Shown: piece by piece, positions 1 to 6,262 of the stretch
Layout of the letters: each line of letters begins with the position of its first letter
How positions within the stretch are numbered: the stretch's first letter is position 1
Origin: Microcaldota archaeon
Lineage (GTDB): Archaea; Micrarchaeota; Micrarchaeia; Burarchaeales; JAKAKT01
DNA: 22,691 nt
NCBI GenBank assembly: GCA_026396425.1
Contig: JAPLWU010000042.1
Coordinates: forward strand, 1 to 22,691
Direction: 5' to 3'
Translations under genes and position numbers: made by a program
Notes under the pieces: model-generated
Database searches by the model: none
What the model saw: the letters and a program-made list of their open reading frames with translations, nothing else
What the model was told of the DNA's origin: nothing

Positions 1-27
1 GCAACCTCGGGCAACCGATTCTGAAGC

Positions 28-297
28 CTAAGCAACCATAGTCAGTAAACCATCAACTTGGAATATCCCATCGTCGGTTAAAAAAAGGTATCCCTTCATT
101 TCTTTAACTAAATCTAAGCGTTTTAGGGCATTTAGTCCGCGTATAGACTCCTTTCCAAACTTTTCGATAATGTCCTTTTCTTTTATTTCCGGGTTGTATT
201 TAGCCAAATAGAGCAGTATGTCAACATTTTTATTCTGTAAAATAACGCCCTTTATGTCTAAACTATCCGCACAAATTTGCGGTATTTCATCTCCCAT
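28..297 (-). CDS. Small winged-helix-like protein, hypothetical
   Basis: This 89-residue protein has the alternating helix pattern of a winged helix-turn-helix. A helix near residues 25-35 (DILLYLAKY) is followed by a second with EIKEKDIIEKFG and a probable recognition helix (SIRGLNALKRLDLV), and then by a short hairpin (KGYLFLTDDGIFQVDG) that fits the wing. I chose the ATG at 297 over the in-frame GTG at 315 because GGTG lies 5 nt upstream of the ATG. It lies 50 nt downstream of the larger minus-strand gene at 348-998 and probably shares its transcript. The region is clearly richer in A+T than the genes to its right, which may point to transfer. A role as the DNA-binding partner or regulator of its neighbour is inference; no specific family was recognised. 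Confidence 0.6.
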   Translation of the reverse strand: MGDEIPQICADSLDIKGVILQNKNVDILLYLAKYNPEIKEKDIIEKFGKESIRGLNALKRLDLVKEMKGYLFLTDDGIFQVDGLLTMVA

Positions 298-347
298 AAA
301 AACACCACTCGACACCCGTATGTCTATACCAAACCCTGTTTTTATAT

Positions 348-998
348 CTATTGGTTACTCAACCTTTGACTCCAAGGCTTATACTCTGGTCGCGTTAAAC
401 CTAACATATGCCTTTTTTGGTAATGTATTATCCGCGCCAATCGGTGTATCCTAAATCTTGAATACACCAAAACTTTATCCAACAGTTCAGGTTTTTTGTA
501 AGTTATTATAGTAGGAAAATCACCTATATACTCAGATGGTTTTTCCTTGAGTTTGTCGAATTTCTTTTGCTCTATAAAAAAGATTGTTTTACCTTGTAAA
601 CTATAATACTGCCGTAAGAAATTTTGTTCCGTTATGGTACCGGCCCCTGAACCATCGACGAAAACCATTAATTGATGTTTTACGCAACAGGTATACAAAA
701 TCTGGATCTGATTCAAACTGTCCTTTTTACCAACGTCATAGTAGCCGTCTATTGTTTCAGCATACAACCCATTTGCTAATAGATTGTTCTTTATTGAATC
801 GAGTAATCTCTTTTTCTCTTGCGTATACCAATCGCCAAGAAGCAGTATTTTAAGATGCCGAACAAGTATGCCGTATTCGTTCTCTTCTTTTTGTAGCTCT
901 TTCCTGATATTATCGCTAAGTTTTTTGAAATCTACGGAATCGTAGCTGGGTATGTCCCTCCCGAGTCTTTCTTTTGTTTCTTTAAAGTAATTTTCCAT
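348..998 (-). CDS. Rossmann-like protein resembling nucleoside deoxyribosyltransferase/TIR-type folds
   Basis: The protein has 216 residues. After a charged helical N-terminus (about 1-45) comes a Rossmann-like core: strand HLKILLLGDW, helix, strand GLYAETIDGYYD, helix, strand HQLMVFVDG, then GAGTITE, and strand KTIFFIE. The segment with Asp, Gly-Thr and Glu after the third strand resembles the PDxGTxxEIG region of nucleoside 2-deoxyribosyltransferases and related TIR-like domains. The C-terminus is basic (FRIHRLARIIHYQKR). The start ATG at 998 is the natural one; an A+T-rich stretch at about 1036-1047 could be its box A. It is the first gene of a minus-strand pair with the winged-helix gene. 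Low GC separates the pair from the rest of the window. The enzymatic role is inference from fold only; it could equally be a nucleotide sensor or a defence-type effector. Confidence 0.55.
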   Translation of the reverse strand: MENYFKETKERLGRDIPSYDSVDFKKLSDNIRKELQKEENEYGILVRHLKILLLGDWYTQEKKRLLDSIKNNLLANGLYAETIDGYYDVGKKDSLNQIQILYTCCVKHQLMVFVDGSGAGTITEQNFLRQYYSLQGKTIFFIEQKKFDKLKEKPSEYIGDFPTIITYKKPELLDKVLVYSRFRIHRLARIIHYQKRHMLGLTRPEYKPWSQRLSNQ

Positions 999-1065
999 GC
1001 GTCTGCACTTTAAAGAATATGTGCCACATCAGAAATAATAATTTATGCCCCTGCCGCGGGGCAAG

Positions 1066-1074
1066 TTTAAATAG
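1066..1074 (+). promoter_or_regulatory. Archaeal box A promoter for the 1179 gene
   Basis: TTTAAATAG lies here. A start site 25-30 nt downstream would fall near 1095-1100, exactly where the inverted-repeat leader begins. The same nine bases stand before the paralogue at 1904-1912. Confidence 0.6.
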
Positions 1075-1097
1075 CGGTTTGGGCATAATATTGGGTG

Positions 1098-1172
1098 GTC
1101 ACATACCCACGCCCGACTGGGTGGGCATGTGAAAGTGAGATAAAACCGCGCCGAGGGCGTGGATATGTGGTG
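1098..1172 (+). promoter_or_regulatory. Leader with mutually exclusive hairpins covering the ribosome site
   Basis: Strand 1 (1100-1114, CACATACCCACGCCC) can pair with either of two later segments. Pairing with 1121-1131 (GTGGG, then ATGTG) gives 10 pairs and one mismatch. Pairing with 1155-1169 (GGGCGTGGATATGTG) gives 14 of 15 pairs, which can extend by two wobble pairs into the GGTG ribosome site at 1169-1172. The first fold leaves the ribosome site free and the second covers it. This resembles a translational switch. No known riboswitch class was recognised. Pairing is read from the sequence; regulation is inference. Confidence 0.45.
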
Positions 1173-1178
1173 ATGCTA

Positions 1179-1883
1179 ATGTCGAAAAACACTTCTAGGC
1201 AACATTATGGAATGAACAAACGGCCAGTGCGAAGAGTAAAACCTTGGAAAGAGAGCGGACGGGAAAGGGACAGGTTTGGCGGACCGTTCGGGAAGCACAG
1301 CGGAGAAAAACCGCCGCTGCATTCGGTACAAATTCGCGAAAACCTCGGGCCGAGTAAGGTCGGAGTGGTTGGCAACCAACTTTTGTGCGTAATAGTGCAC
1401 GATGGAACCGCATACGCGGCCAGGCGAAGTCTCAAGAACGGCGAGATAACGCGGATTGATGGCCTGATTATCAGAGGAGGAGAGCGCAAGGAAGACACGC
1501 CTCACTCGGGATGGAAGGATTTGAGAGCCGGTGAGGTCGGCTTTACAAGCGGCGAGGATTTGCTTTTCTACGTGTATAAAGCGATTCCCCCCGAGGAAGG
1601 TGAGAGAATAAGGCAAGCATACCGCGTTTTCTCCAAGCTCGGGCTGAGTGATAAGGGGGCAATTCGCAAATTTAAGACGTGGATGTTGAAACACGTGAGA
1701 AGGAAGTACGCCCTGGTGGAAAATCGGGGCAAGGTATACGCAGTAACGCTCGGGGTAGCAACCCCGGACAAAAAATTCTTTTGGGAGGTCATAATCAATC
1801 GGGGAGCGATAAGATTGTCTTTGATGATGTCCGAGAAAGCGGCGAGGATAGCGAAGGAAACGAGAGACCAGATTCCGAAATAA
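1179..1883 (+). CDS. Hypothetical basic protein, tandem paralogue A
   Basis: This 234-residue protein belongs to no family I recognise. The N-terminal part (about 1-45) is basic and probably disordered (RPVRRVKPWKESGRERDRFGG, ending KPPLH). The C-terminal half has the segments KLGLSDKGAIRKF, VENRGKVYAV and ARIAKETRDQI. All three recur in the downstream gene at 1944, so the two are tandem paralogues. A central stretch (about residues 60-140) is absent from the paralogue. A GTG at 1095 is in frame, but I chose ATG 1179: the paralogue aligns from there, GGTGAT sits 4 nt upstream, and the 5-prime sequence looks like an RNA leader. The basic N-terminus with a conserved small domain would suit nucleic-acid binding, but that is inference. 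Confidence 0.7.
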   Translation: MSKNTSRQHYGMNKRPVRRVKPWKESGRERDRFGGPFGKHSGEKPPLHSVQIRENLGPSKVGVVGNQLLCVIVHDGTAYAARRSLKNGEITRIDGLIIRGGERKEDTPHSGWKDLRAGEVGFTSGEDLLFYVYKAIPPEEGERIRQAYRVFSKLGLSDKGAIRKFKTWMLKHVRRKYALVENRGKVYAVTLGVATPDKKFFWEVIINRGAIRLSLMMSEKAARIAKETRDQIPK

Positions 1884-1903
1884 GCTCGTGGAAATCTGCG
1901 GGC

Positions 1904-1912
1904 TTTAAATAG
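1904..1912 (+). promoter_or_regulatory. Archaeal box A promoter for the 1944 gene
   Basis: TTTAAATAG is identical to the box before the upstream paralogue, and the bases after it are also similar (TTGG..CATA and GGGT). The promoter was therefore duplicated with the gene. The predicted start site near 1935 would leave a leader of about 10 nt, without the hairpin leader of the first copy. Confidence 0.6.
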
Positions 1913-1943
1913 CTCATTGGACATATTTTGATGGGTTGGGCTG

Positions 1944-2426
1944 ATGACAAGAAATGTACATTACGGAGCGAACAACCGGCCAGTGCGAACGGTAAAAGGA
2001 GAGAGGGGATGGAGAACGGACAGATTCGGCAGATCTTTGGAGAGAGAAACACGCCCTAAAGCATTCGACAAGCACGATAGAAGAAAACCGCCTCTCCATT
2101 GGAAACAGAGGCTTTTCGAGAGGCTAGGGCTGAAGGATGACAACGCCATTGGCGAGTTTATAAATTCAATGAGCTATGGTTTGGGAGGAAGGATTATCTT
2201 CGTGGAAAACCGCGGGAATGTTTACGCTGTACGAATGTACAAGGAAGGGACACCGGACGGATGCGTTTGCGAAATTAGTGGCTCGCCTGGAGTGCCAAGC
2301 GTGCGTTTGACCAATCAAAGAGAGGCAGAGAGGGTTTTGCGTGAGACGAGGGACCAGATTCGTCAGGCATTTGTTAAGACCCGCAAGTGGCTTACAATCC
2401 ACAATATAACAGCGCACAAGCACTGA
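1944..2426 (+). CDS. Hypothetical basic protein, tandem paralogue B
   Basis: This 160-residue protein is a shorter relative of the gene at 1179. Shared segments in order are HYGxNxRPVRxVK, DRFG, KPPLH, RLGLKDDNAIGEF, VENRGNVYAV, TPDG and LRETRDQI. The central region of paralogue A is missing. The C-terminus (FVKTRKWLTIHNITAHKH) extends beyond the end of the relative. ATG 1944 follows the likely start site closely, so translation is probably nearly leaderless. The conserved VENRG-VYAV segment looks like a beta hairpin, followed by a helix. No function can be assigned. The pair appears to be a lineage-specific duplication. Confidence 0.7.
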   Translation: MTRNVHYGANNRPVRTVKGERGWRTDRFGRSLERETRPKAFDKHDRRKPPLHWKQRLFERLGLKDDNAIGEFINSMSYGLGGRIIFVENRGNVYAVRMYKEGTPDGCVCEISGSPGVPSVRLTNQREAERVLRETRDQIRQAFVKTRKWLTIHNITAHKH

Positions 2427-2441
2427 ACGGCGGGCACAATC

Positions 2442-2451
2442 TATTTAAAAG
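2442..2451 (+). promoter_or_regulatory. Box A promoter of the tRNA gene
   Basis: TATTTAAAAG is centred 28 nt before the first base of the tRNA, the usual spacing for an archaeal TATA-like box. Confidence 0.65.
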
Positions 2452-2474
2452 CCAGCACACGAATATTCTAGCGA

Positions 2475-2710
2475 AGCCCCGTGGTCTAGTGGTCAAGGAC
2501 AGCAGGCTCTGGACCTGTTAACATCGGTTCGAAAAACCATCCCTTTTCTTTGCGAAGGAAAAGTTGCGAACAACTTTTCCTGTATTTGGGCGACCGCCCA
2601 AATCTGAAAGAAAAAGTCTGGTTGAACCCCAAAAGAAAAACGAAAACGGGCCTGGCGGTCTCGGGACCTAAGGCTCGGAATTTGGGAGAACGAAAGTCCG
2701 GTCGGGGCTA
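2475..2710 (+). tRNA. tRNA-Gln(CUG) with a T-loop intron
   Basis: The 5-prime exon (2475-2533) gives an acceptor strand AGCCCCG, a D arm GTCT/GGAC, and an anticodon arm GCAGG/CCTGT with loop CTCTGGA, so the anticodon is CTG. A four-base variable loop TAAC is followed by the T-stem strand ATCGG and TTCGAA. The 3-prime exon (2697-2710) gives T, then CCGGT, which pairs with ATCGG with one wobble, then CGGGGCT, which pairs perfectly with the acceptor strand, and discriminator A. Removing 2534-2696 restores the canonical T-loop TTCGAAT and a 73-base tRNA. A1-U72 fits archaeal tRNA-Gln. CCA is not encoded. Confidence 0.9.
2534..2696 (+). other. Structured tRNA intron between positions 59 and 60 (163 nt)
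   Basis: At the junctions TTCG (2528-2531) pairs with CGAA (2691-2694). This gives a four-pair central helix flanked by three-base bulges AAA (2532-2534) and AGT (2695-2697). Cutting after the second base of each bulge, as archaeal splicing endonuclease does, leaves exactly TTCGAAT. The inner helix is not flush (TCCC at 2540-2543 with GGGA at 2684-2687), so the motif is somewhat relaxed. Inside are several hairpins: a 10-pair stem with loop CGAA, an 8-pair stem with loop GACC, and a two-part stem enclosing GGTC/GACC. No protein is encoded. A function for these hairpins is not apparent. Confidence 0.8.
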
Positions 2711-2731
2711 TTTCGGTTTTAGGTGTTGAAG

Positions 2732-3952
2732 ATGAGGTTTGCGGTTTGGCTTGTTGCCTTGCTGATGCTGCTTCTTCTCTCTCCGGCAGCGGGCGCGACG
2801 TGGACAAAGGAGGTCAAGGTCTACGTGAGCGACGCGGGCAACAGGCCCATAGCCAACGCCAAGGTGGATTTGACCTGGCAGTTCACGGAGATAAAGGACG
2901 GCGAGGCGACCGTATACGCGAACGACGTCGGGATTGCTTCGGCCAACCTCACCAACCTCGTCTACGAGTCGAGGGCGAGCCATGACGTGACGATAGTCGC
3001 AACCTACGGGCTGCAGACGGTCACGAAGAAGGCCAACCTGGAGTTCAGCCCGGATATAATCTCGGCCCAGCTCGCATTGTACCAGATTAAGGCAACAGTG
3101 CTCGACCAGGACAACGCGCCGGTGCAGGGCGTGAGCGTCTACACCCCGCCGTGGACCTTCAAGACGGACTCGGCGGGATACGCAATCTTCAGGCTTCCCA
3201 AGAAGGGCGCCACGATAGTGGCGGAATACGGCGACGTGAGGAGCGAGAAAAGCATCTCGGTTACCGGAGACGCCAGCGTGGAGTTCAAGTTCACGCTCCC
3301 GACAGTCACAATCAAGGTGCTGGACGAGAGGGGCAACCCGATTGTCGCGGTAGTCAGGATGAGGGAGCTTGAGAAGGGAACCGACAGGGAGGGGAACGCG
3401 GTCTTCGCCAAGGTCCCGTACTACTCGGCGAACGTAACCGTGAGCTACGCGGGAAATGAGAAGACCGAGAGGATATTCGACATACGGGCGGACATGATGA
3501 AGCGCATTATTTTCGACTTCTCCCCGCCGTTCATAGCGAACCTCAACGCCCAGCTCCTAGATGACAAGAAGATAAGGGTTTACGCTGACGTCGTTGAGCA
3601 GGGCATTTACGCGAGCGGGCTCGACCCCGCATACGGAGTGAAATTGTTCGCCTCGACGGGCGGGGAATTCGCGGAGTACGAGATGTTCCCGCTCAACTCG
3701 AGCGCCTTCCAGGCCACGATTCCGAAGCAGCCCGACAACACGACCATCACCTATTACGTTGCGGCCGCGGACAGGCAGGGCAACGAGGTGCAGAGTTCTT
3801 CCAACACGTACACGACGCCCGCCCCGGAGCCGCCCCCCGGGCCCGGCCCCAGCCTCATCCCCTCGGTGCAGTTCGAGTGGTGGTGGCTCATAGTGATAGT
3901 CGTCGTGATTGTCGTTGCGGTGGTTGCCTACATAATTTTCAAGGAGGATTAG
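2732..3952 (+). CDS. Secreted or surface-anchored multi-domain beta-sandwich protein
   Basis: The protein has 406 residues. Residues 1-22 form a signal peptide (MRFAVWLVALLMLLLLSPAAG). Three or so repeated beta-sandwich modules follow, each with the pattern of carboxypeptidase-regulatory/Cna-B-like domains: VxDxxGxPIxxAxV, an aromatic strand, then xTDxxGxAxF. Examples are DAGNRPIANAKV, DQDNAPVQGVSV and DERGNPIVAV. A fibronectin-like module (about 260-360) ends TITYYVAAADRQGNEV. A Pro/Gly-rich linker leads to a single C-terminal membrane segment (WWWLIVIVVVIVVAVVAYII) and a short charged tail. The ATG at 2732 is preferred over GTG 2723 because AGGTG lies 6 nt upstream. The protein should be outside the cell and anchored by its C-terminus. 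Only 21 nt separate it from the tRNA, so its transcript probably starts at or inside the tRNA gene. Exact role unknown. Confidence 0.8.
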   Translation: MRFAVWLVALLMLLLLSPAAGATWTKEVKVYVSDAGNRPIANAKVDLTWQFTEIKDGEATVYANDVGIASANLTNLVYESRASHDVTIVATYGLQTVTKKANLEFSPDIISAQLALYQIKATVLDQDNAPVQGVSVYTPPWTFKTDSAGYAIFRLPKKGATIVAEYGDVRSEKSISVTGDASVEFKFTLPTVTIKVLDERGNPIVAVVRMRELEKGTDREGNAVFAKVPYYSANVTVSYAGNEKTERIFDIRADMMKRIIFDFSPPFIANLNAQLLDDKKIRVYADVVEQGIYASGLDPAYGVKLFASTGGEFAEYEMFPLNSSAFQATIPKQPDNTTITYYVAAADRQGNEVQSSSNTYTTPAPEPPPGPGPSLIPSVQFEWWWLIVIVVVIVVAVVAYIIFKED

Positions 3953-3991
3953 GCCTGCTTTACCAGAATACCACGCGCACGGAACGAAACG

Positions 3992-3999
3992 TTATTATC
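3992..3999 (+). promoter_or_regulatory. Probable box A for the 4025 gene
   Basis: TTATTATC is centred about 30 nt before ATG 4025, which would give a leaderless or nearly leaderless message. The match is modest. Confidence 0.4.
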
Positions 4000-4024
4000 T
4001 TGCCTCGTCCCAAATATCCTCATT

Positions 4025-4651
4025 ATGGTAGACGGGGGACAACCGGGCGCACGCCAAGCCGGGATGCCCGGGACGCATGCGCCTAGAATACGCATAAATC
4101 TGCTAAACGGCCTAGAGAGAACGCCGCCGGCGCGACCGCCAGGAAAGGGCTTCGAGAAAAGGGAACTGCAAGAGAAACCAACCACTCCGGCCATGCGCGG
4201 CATTCGGGAGAAGTGGGGAATGTTCCACAAGGTCCTTATATTCGACGCTAACCTCACCTCGATTACCGGGCCGACCTCGGACGGGGAAACCCAAAAAATC
4301 AGGCTTCCTGTGATGCCTGCGAGCCGTGCGACTGAAATGGACCGCGAGTCCGTCAGGGAGCTTTCGCTTCAGATGAAATCGATTCTCGGCACGTCCTACA
4401 AGCTCGCCCTCAGAACCCTCCTTGGCCTGGCGGGCGAGCTGAAAAAAAGAAAATGCTCCGCCATATTGGTAGAGTCCAAAGCCCAATACGAGATAACGTT
4501 CCATACCGCAATCGGGCGCATACACATTCTTTCAACTAAAGCCGATTCCGAGCACAGCTCCAAGCTGATTGTCGAGGGCGACGGCGCCTTTTCCGGAATA
4601 AACCTCGAAAAATTCCTCGATTTCGGGAAAGTCAAGTTGCACAGATTGTAG
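4025..4651 (+). CDS. Hypothetical protein with disordered N-terminus
   Basis: This 208-residue protein was not recognised. Residues 1-60 are rich in Pro, Gly and Arg and probably disordered. A folded part starts near residue 65 (MFHKVLIFDANLTSITG). It contains two long helices (SVRELSLQMKSIL and LALRTLLGLAGELKKRK) and then beta strands (CSAILVESKAQYEITFHTAIGRIHILSTKA), ending with a short helix and strand. There is no signal peptide or membrane segment, so it is likely cytoplasmic. ATG 4025 fits the promoter at 3992. Its stop is 7 nt from the stop of the convergent CDP-archaeol synthase gene. An internal start at MFHKV is possible if the N-terminus is not translated. Confidence 0.65.
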   Translation: MVDGGQPGARQAGMPGTHAPRIRINLLNGLERTPPARPPGKGFEKRELQEKPTTPAMRGIREKWGMFHKVLIFDANLTSITGPTSDGETQKIRLPVMPASRATEMDRESVRELSLQMKSILGTSYKLALRTLLGLAGELKKRKCSAILVESKAQYEITFHTAIGRIHILSTKADSEHSSKLIVEGDGAFSGINLEKFLDFGKVKLHRL

Positions 4652-4658
4652 CTGACGG

Positions 4659-5222
4659 CTACCAAGGCACTTTTTTCCAGCCCATCCTGTTCGCGAAAAT
4701 ATTCGTTGCGACGTGGAGGATGTAGGTGAGCACGACCAGCACCAGAATCTCGTCTAGTCCGAGAACGGTGACCGGAATCGCGAAAATGAGCGCGAAAACG
4801 AGGAAGCCCAATTGGTCTACGAGGAAGAACTGCCTGCCCGGGGGCATGCCGATTCTCCTCTTCGCGAACGAGCCGGCCAAATCGCCAACCATCGTGCCAA
4901 GCGAGAGGAGGAACGAAAGAGCGATAAAGGGGATTTTGAAATCCGGCTCAGAACCCATTCCGGGAAGGTAAAGGAACTCTTTCTGCAGAATTCCCGCGAG
5001 GAGTTCGAAAGGGGCGGAATAGGCAATGACAACTCCGGCGAGGGTTCCCGCGAGCAGGCCTGTGAAAAGCCCCCTCCAGGTTTTCCCATCGCCGAAAATG
5101 CGCTTGCCGTCGCCCCAGGCGCGGCCGAAATCCACCTTCGCCCCGCCGCCGAGAAGCACCGGCGAGGAGTTGGCTATGTAGGCGGGAAGTATGAAGACGA
5201 GAAGTTCGATTATCCCGAGCAT
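4659..5222 (-). CDS. carS: CDP-archaeol synthase
   Basis: CarS is an integral membrane enzyme. It transfers CMP from CTP to unsaturated archaeol phosphate (2,3-di-O-geranylgeranylglyceryl phosphate), giving CDP-archaeol for polar head group attachment. The 187-residue protein has the family's hydrophobic segments and all its motifs: KVDFG..WGDGKRIFGDGKTWRG (about 29-51), GDLAGSFAKRRIGMPPG (113-129), FFLVDQLGFL (132-141), and the terminal HVATN and GWKKVPW. Length matches the family. The frame is open far upstream, but ATG 5222 is supported by GGTG 5 nt upstream and by the family's N-terminus. It diverges from sppA across a 67-bp promoter region and converges with the hypothetical gene at 4025. 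Presence of this gene is firm evidence for an archaeal genome with its own lipid synthesis. Confidence 0.93.
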   Translation of the reverse strand: MLGIIELLVFILPAYIANSSPVLLGGGAKVDFGRAWGDGKRIFGDGKTWRGLFTGLLAGTLAGVVIAYSAPFELLAGILQKEFLYLPGMGSEPDFKIPFIALSFLLSLGTMVGDLAGSFAKRRIGMPPGRQFFLVDQLGFLVFALIFAIPVTVLGLDEILVLVVLTYILHVATNIFANRMGWKKVPW

Positions 5223-5268
5223 GAGAGCACCAAGCAAAATTCTTCCAGCAAAAATTTCTACCAAAAAC

Positions 5269-5275
5269 TTATTAA
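5269..5275. promoter_or_regulatory. Shared divergent box A for carS and sppA
   Basis: TTATTAA reads as a box A in both directions. On the minus strand it lies about 25 nt before a start site that leaves a leader with GGTG ahead of carS. On the plus strand it predicts a start near 5297, making sppA nearly leaderless. Confidence 0.45.
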
Positions 5276-5289
5276 CGGTTCGGAATGAT

Positions 5290-6231
5290 ATGAGGAACAT
5301 GAAAGATATAAAAGAATGGCTTTTCCCAGTGCTCGCGTGCCTGGTTATTCTTGCATGCCTCGTAATCGTCGTCGGGATACCTCTGCTCTTCATAGCCTCG
5401 CAGGCCATTTTCCCGCAGCAGTGCGTCGCGCTGGTGCAGCTCAACGGACCCATAGTCGCGGGCTCGCAGTCTTCGGGCCTTTTCGCCGAGCAGGTGCTCG
5501 CATCGGACGAGGCGGTCGCGCTCATAAGGCAGGCGCAGGAGGACCCGAACGCAAAGGCAATCGTGCTCGAGATAAACTCGCCCGGGGGCTCGGTCGTGGG
5601 AACGCGCGAAATATACGACCAGGTTAAGGCCTCGGACAAGCCGACCGTGGCGTATTTCCGCGAGATTGCGGCATCGGGCGGCTATTACATTGCGGCAGGA
5701 ACGGACTACATAGTCGCCAACCCGGACACGCTGACCGGGAGCATAGGCGTCACCATGTCATTGCAGGAATACAGCGGGCTGTTCGAAAAATTGGGGATAA
5801 ACTACACGGCGATAACTTCGGGCGAGATGAAGGACATTGGCTCGCCCTACAGGCCCATGACCGAAGGGGAGAGGGCGATTCTCAAGGGCCTCATCGACGA
5901 AACGTTCCAGGGCTTCAAGGAGATTGTGGTGGAGAACAGGGGCGAAAAGCTCGACCCGGTGGAATTCGACCGGATTCTCGACGGGAGGGTTTTGAGCGGC
6001 AGGCAGGCCTACAAAATCGGGCTCGTGGATGCGCTGGGAAACAGGCAGGATGCCATAAACGCGGCGGGCGAGATGGTAGGGATTGACGGCGAGCCCAACG
6101 TGTGCGAGATTGGCGCCAAGCCAAGCCTGCTGCAGAGCCTGCTCGGCTCATCTTCCCTGCGCGCAATCGGCACGGCAATCGGGGAGGCGCTCTCGCCATC
6201 CATACGGAGCGGGCCCTCGCTGAGCTACTAA
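5290..6231 (+). CDS. sppA: Signal peptide peptidase SppA, S49 family
   Basis: This membrane-bound serine peptidase degrades cleaved signal peptides in the membrane. The 313-residue protein has one N-terminal membrane segment (about 11-40), then the S49 domain: VALVQLNGPI, IVLEINSPGGSV (91-102), catalytic Ser129 in AASGGYY and catalytic Lys181 in SGEMKDIGSP. The 52-residue Ser-Lys spacing equals that of known archaeal and Bacillus SppA proteins. Further family segments are TGSIGV and DGRVLSGRQAYKIGLVD. Start: ATG 5290 is listed, but ATG 5299 is equally possible because the divergent promoter predicts transcription from about 5297. The C-terminal 40 residues are Ser-rich. It lies just before a run of secreted and prepilin-like proteins, which makes sense for signal peptide disposal. 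Confidence 0.93.
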   Translation: MRNMKDIKEWLFPVLACLVILACLVIVVGIPLLFIASQAIFPQQCVALVQLNGPIVAGSQSSGLFAEQVLASDEAVALIRQAQEDPNAKAIVLEINSPGGSVVGTREIYDQVKASDKPTVAYFREIAASGGYYIAAGTDYIVANPDTLTGSIGVTMSLQEYSGLFEKLGINYTAITSGEMKDIGSPYRPMTEGERAILKGLIDETFQGFKEIVVENRGEKLDPVEFDRILDGRVLSGRQAYKIGLVDALGNRQDAINAAGEMVGIDGEPNVCEIGAKPSLLQSLLGSSSLRAIGTAIGEALSPSIRSGPSLSY

Positions 6232-6262
6232 GCTTTTTTAACTTCAGCGCCCAGAGTCTAGC

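Noticed and set aside
1095..1178. GTG-initiated extension of the first paralogue by 28 codons
   Set aside because: The paralogue aligns only from about 1179, a ribosome site precedes 1179, and the stretch is dominated by inverted repeats starting at the predicted transcription start.
2475..2533. A lone 5-prime tRNA half (split tRNA or pseudogene)
   Set aside because: The missing 3-prime half lies downstream on the same strand at 2697-2710 and restores all stems and a canonical T-loop.
2563..2586. Hairpin with 10-pair stem as a transcription terminator
   Set aside because: It lies inside the tRNA intron with no T-run after it; it is better explained as intron structure.
5223..5639. N-terminal extension of the CDP-archaeol synthase frame
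   Set aside because: It runs antisense through sppA, has no similarity to the family and precedes the well-supported start at 5222.
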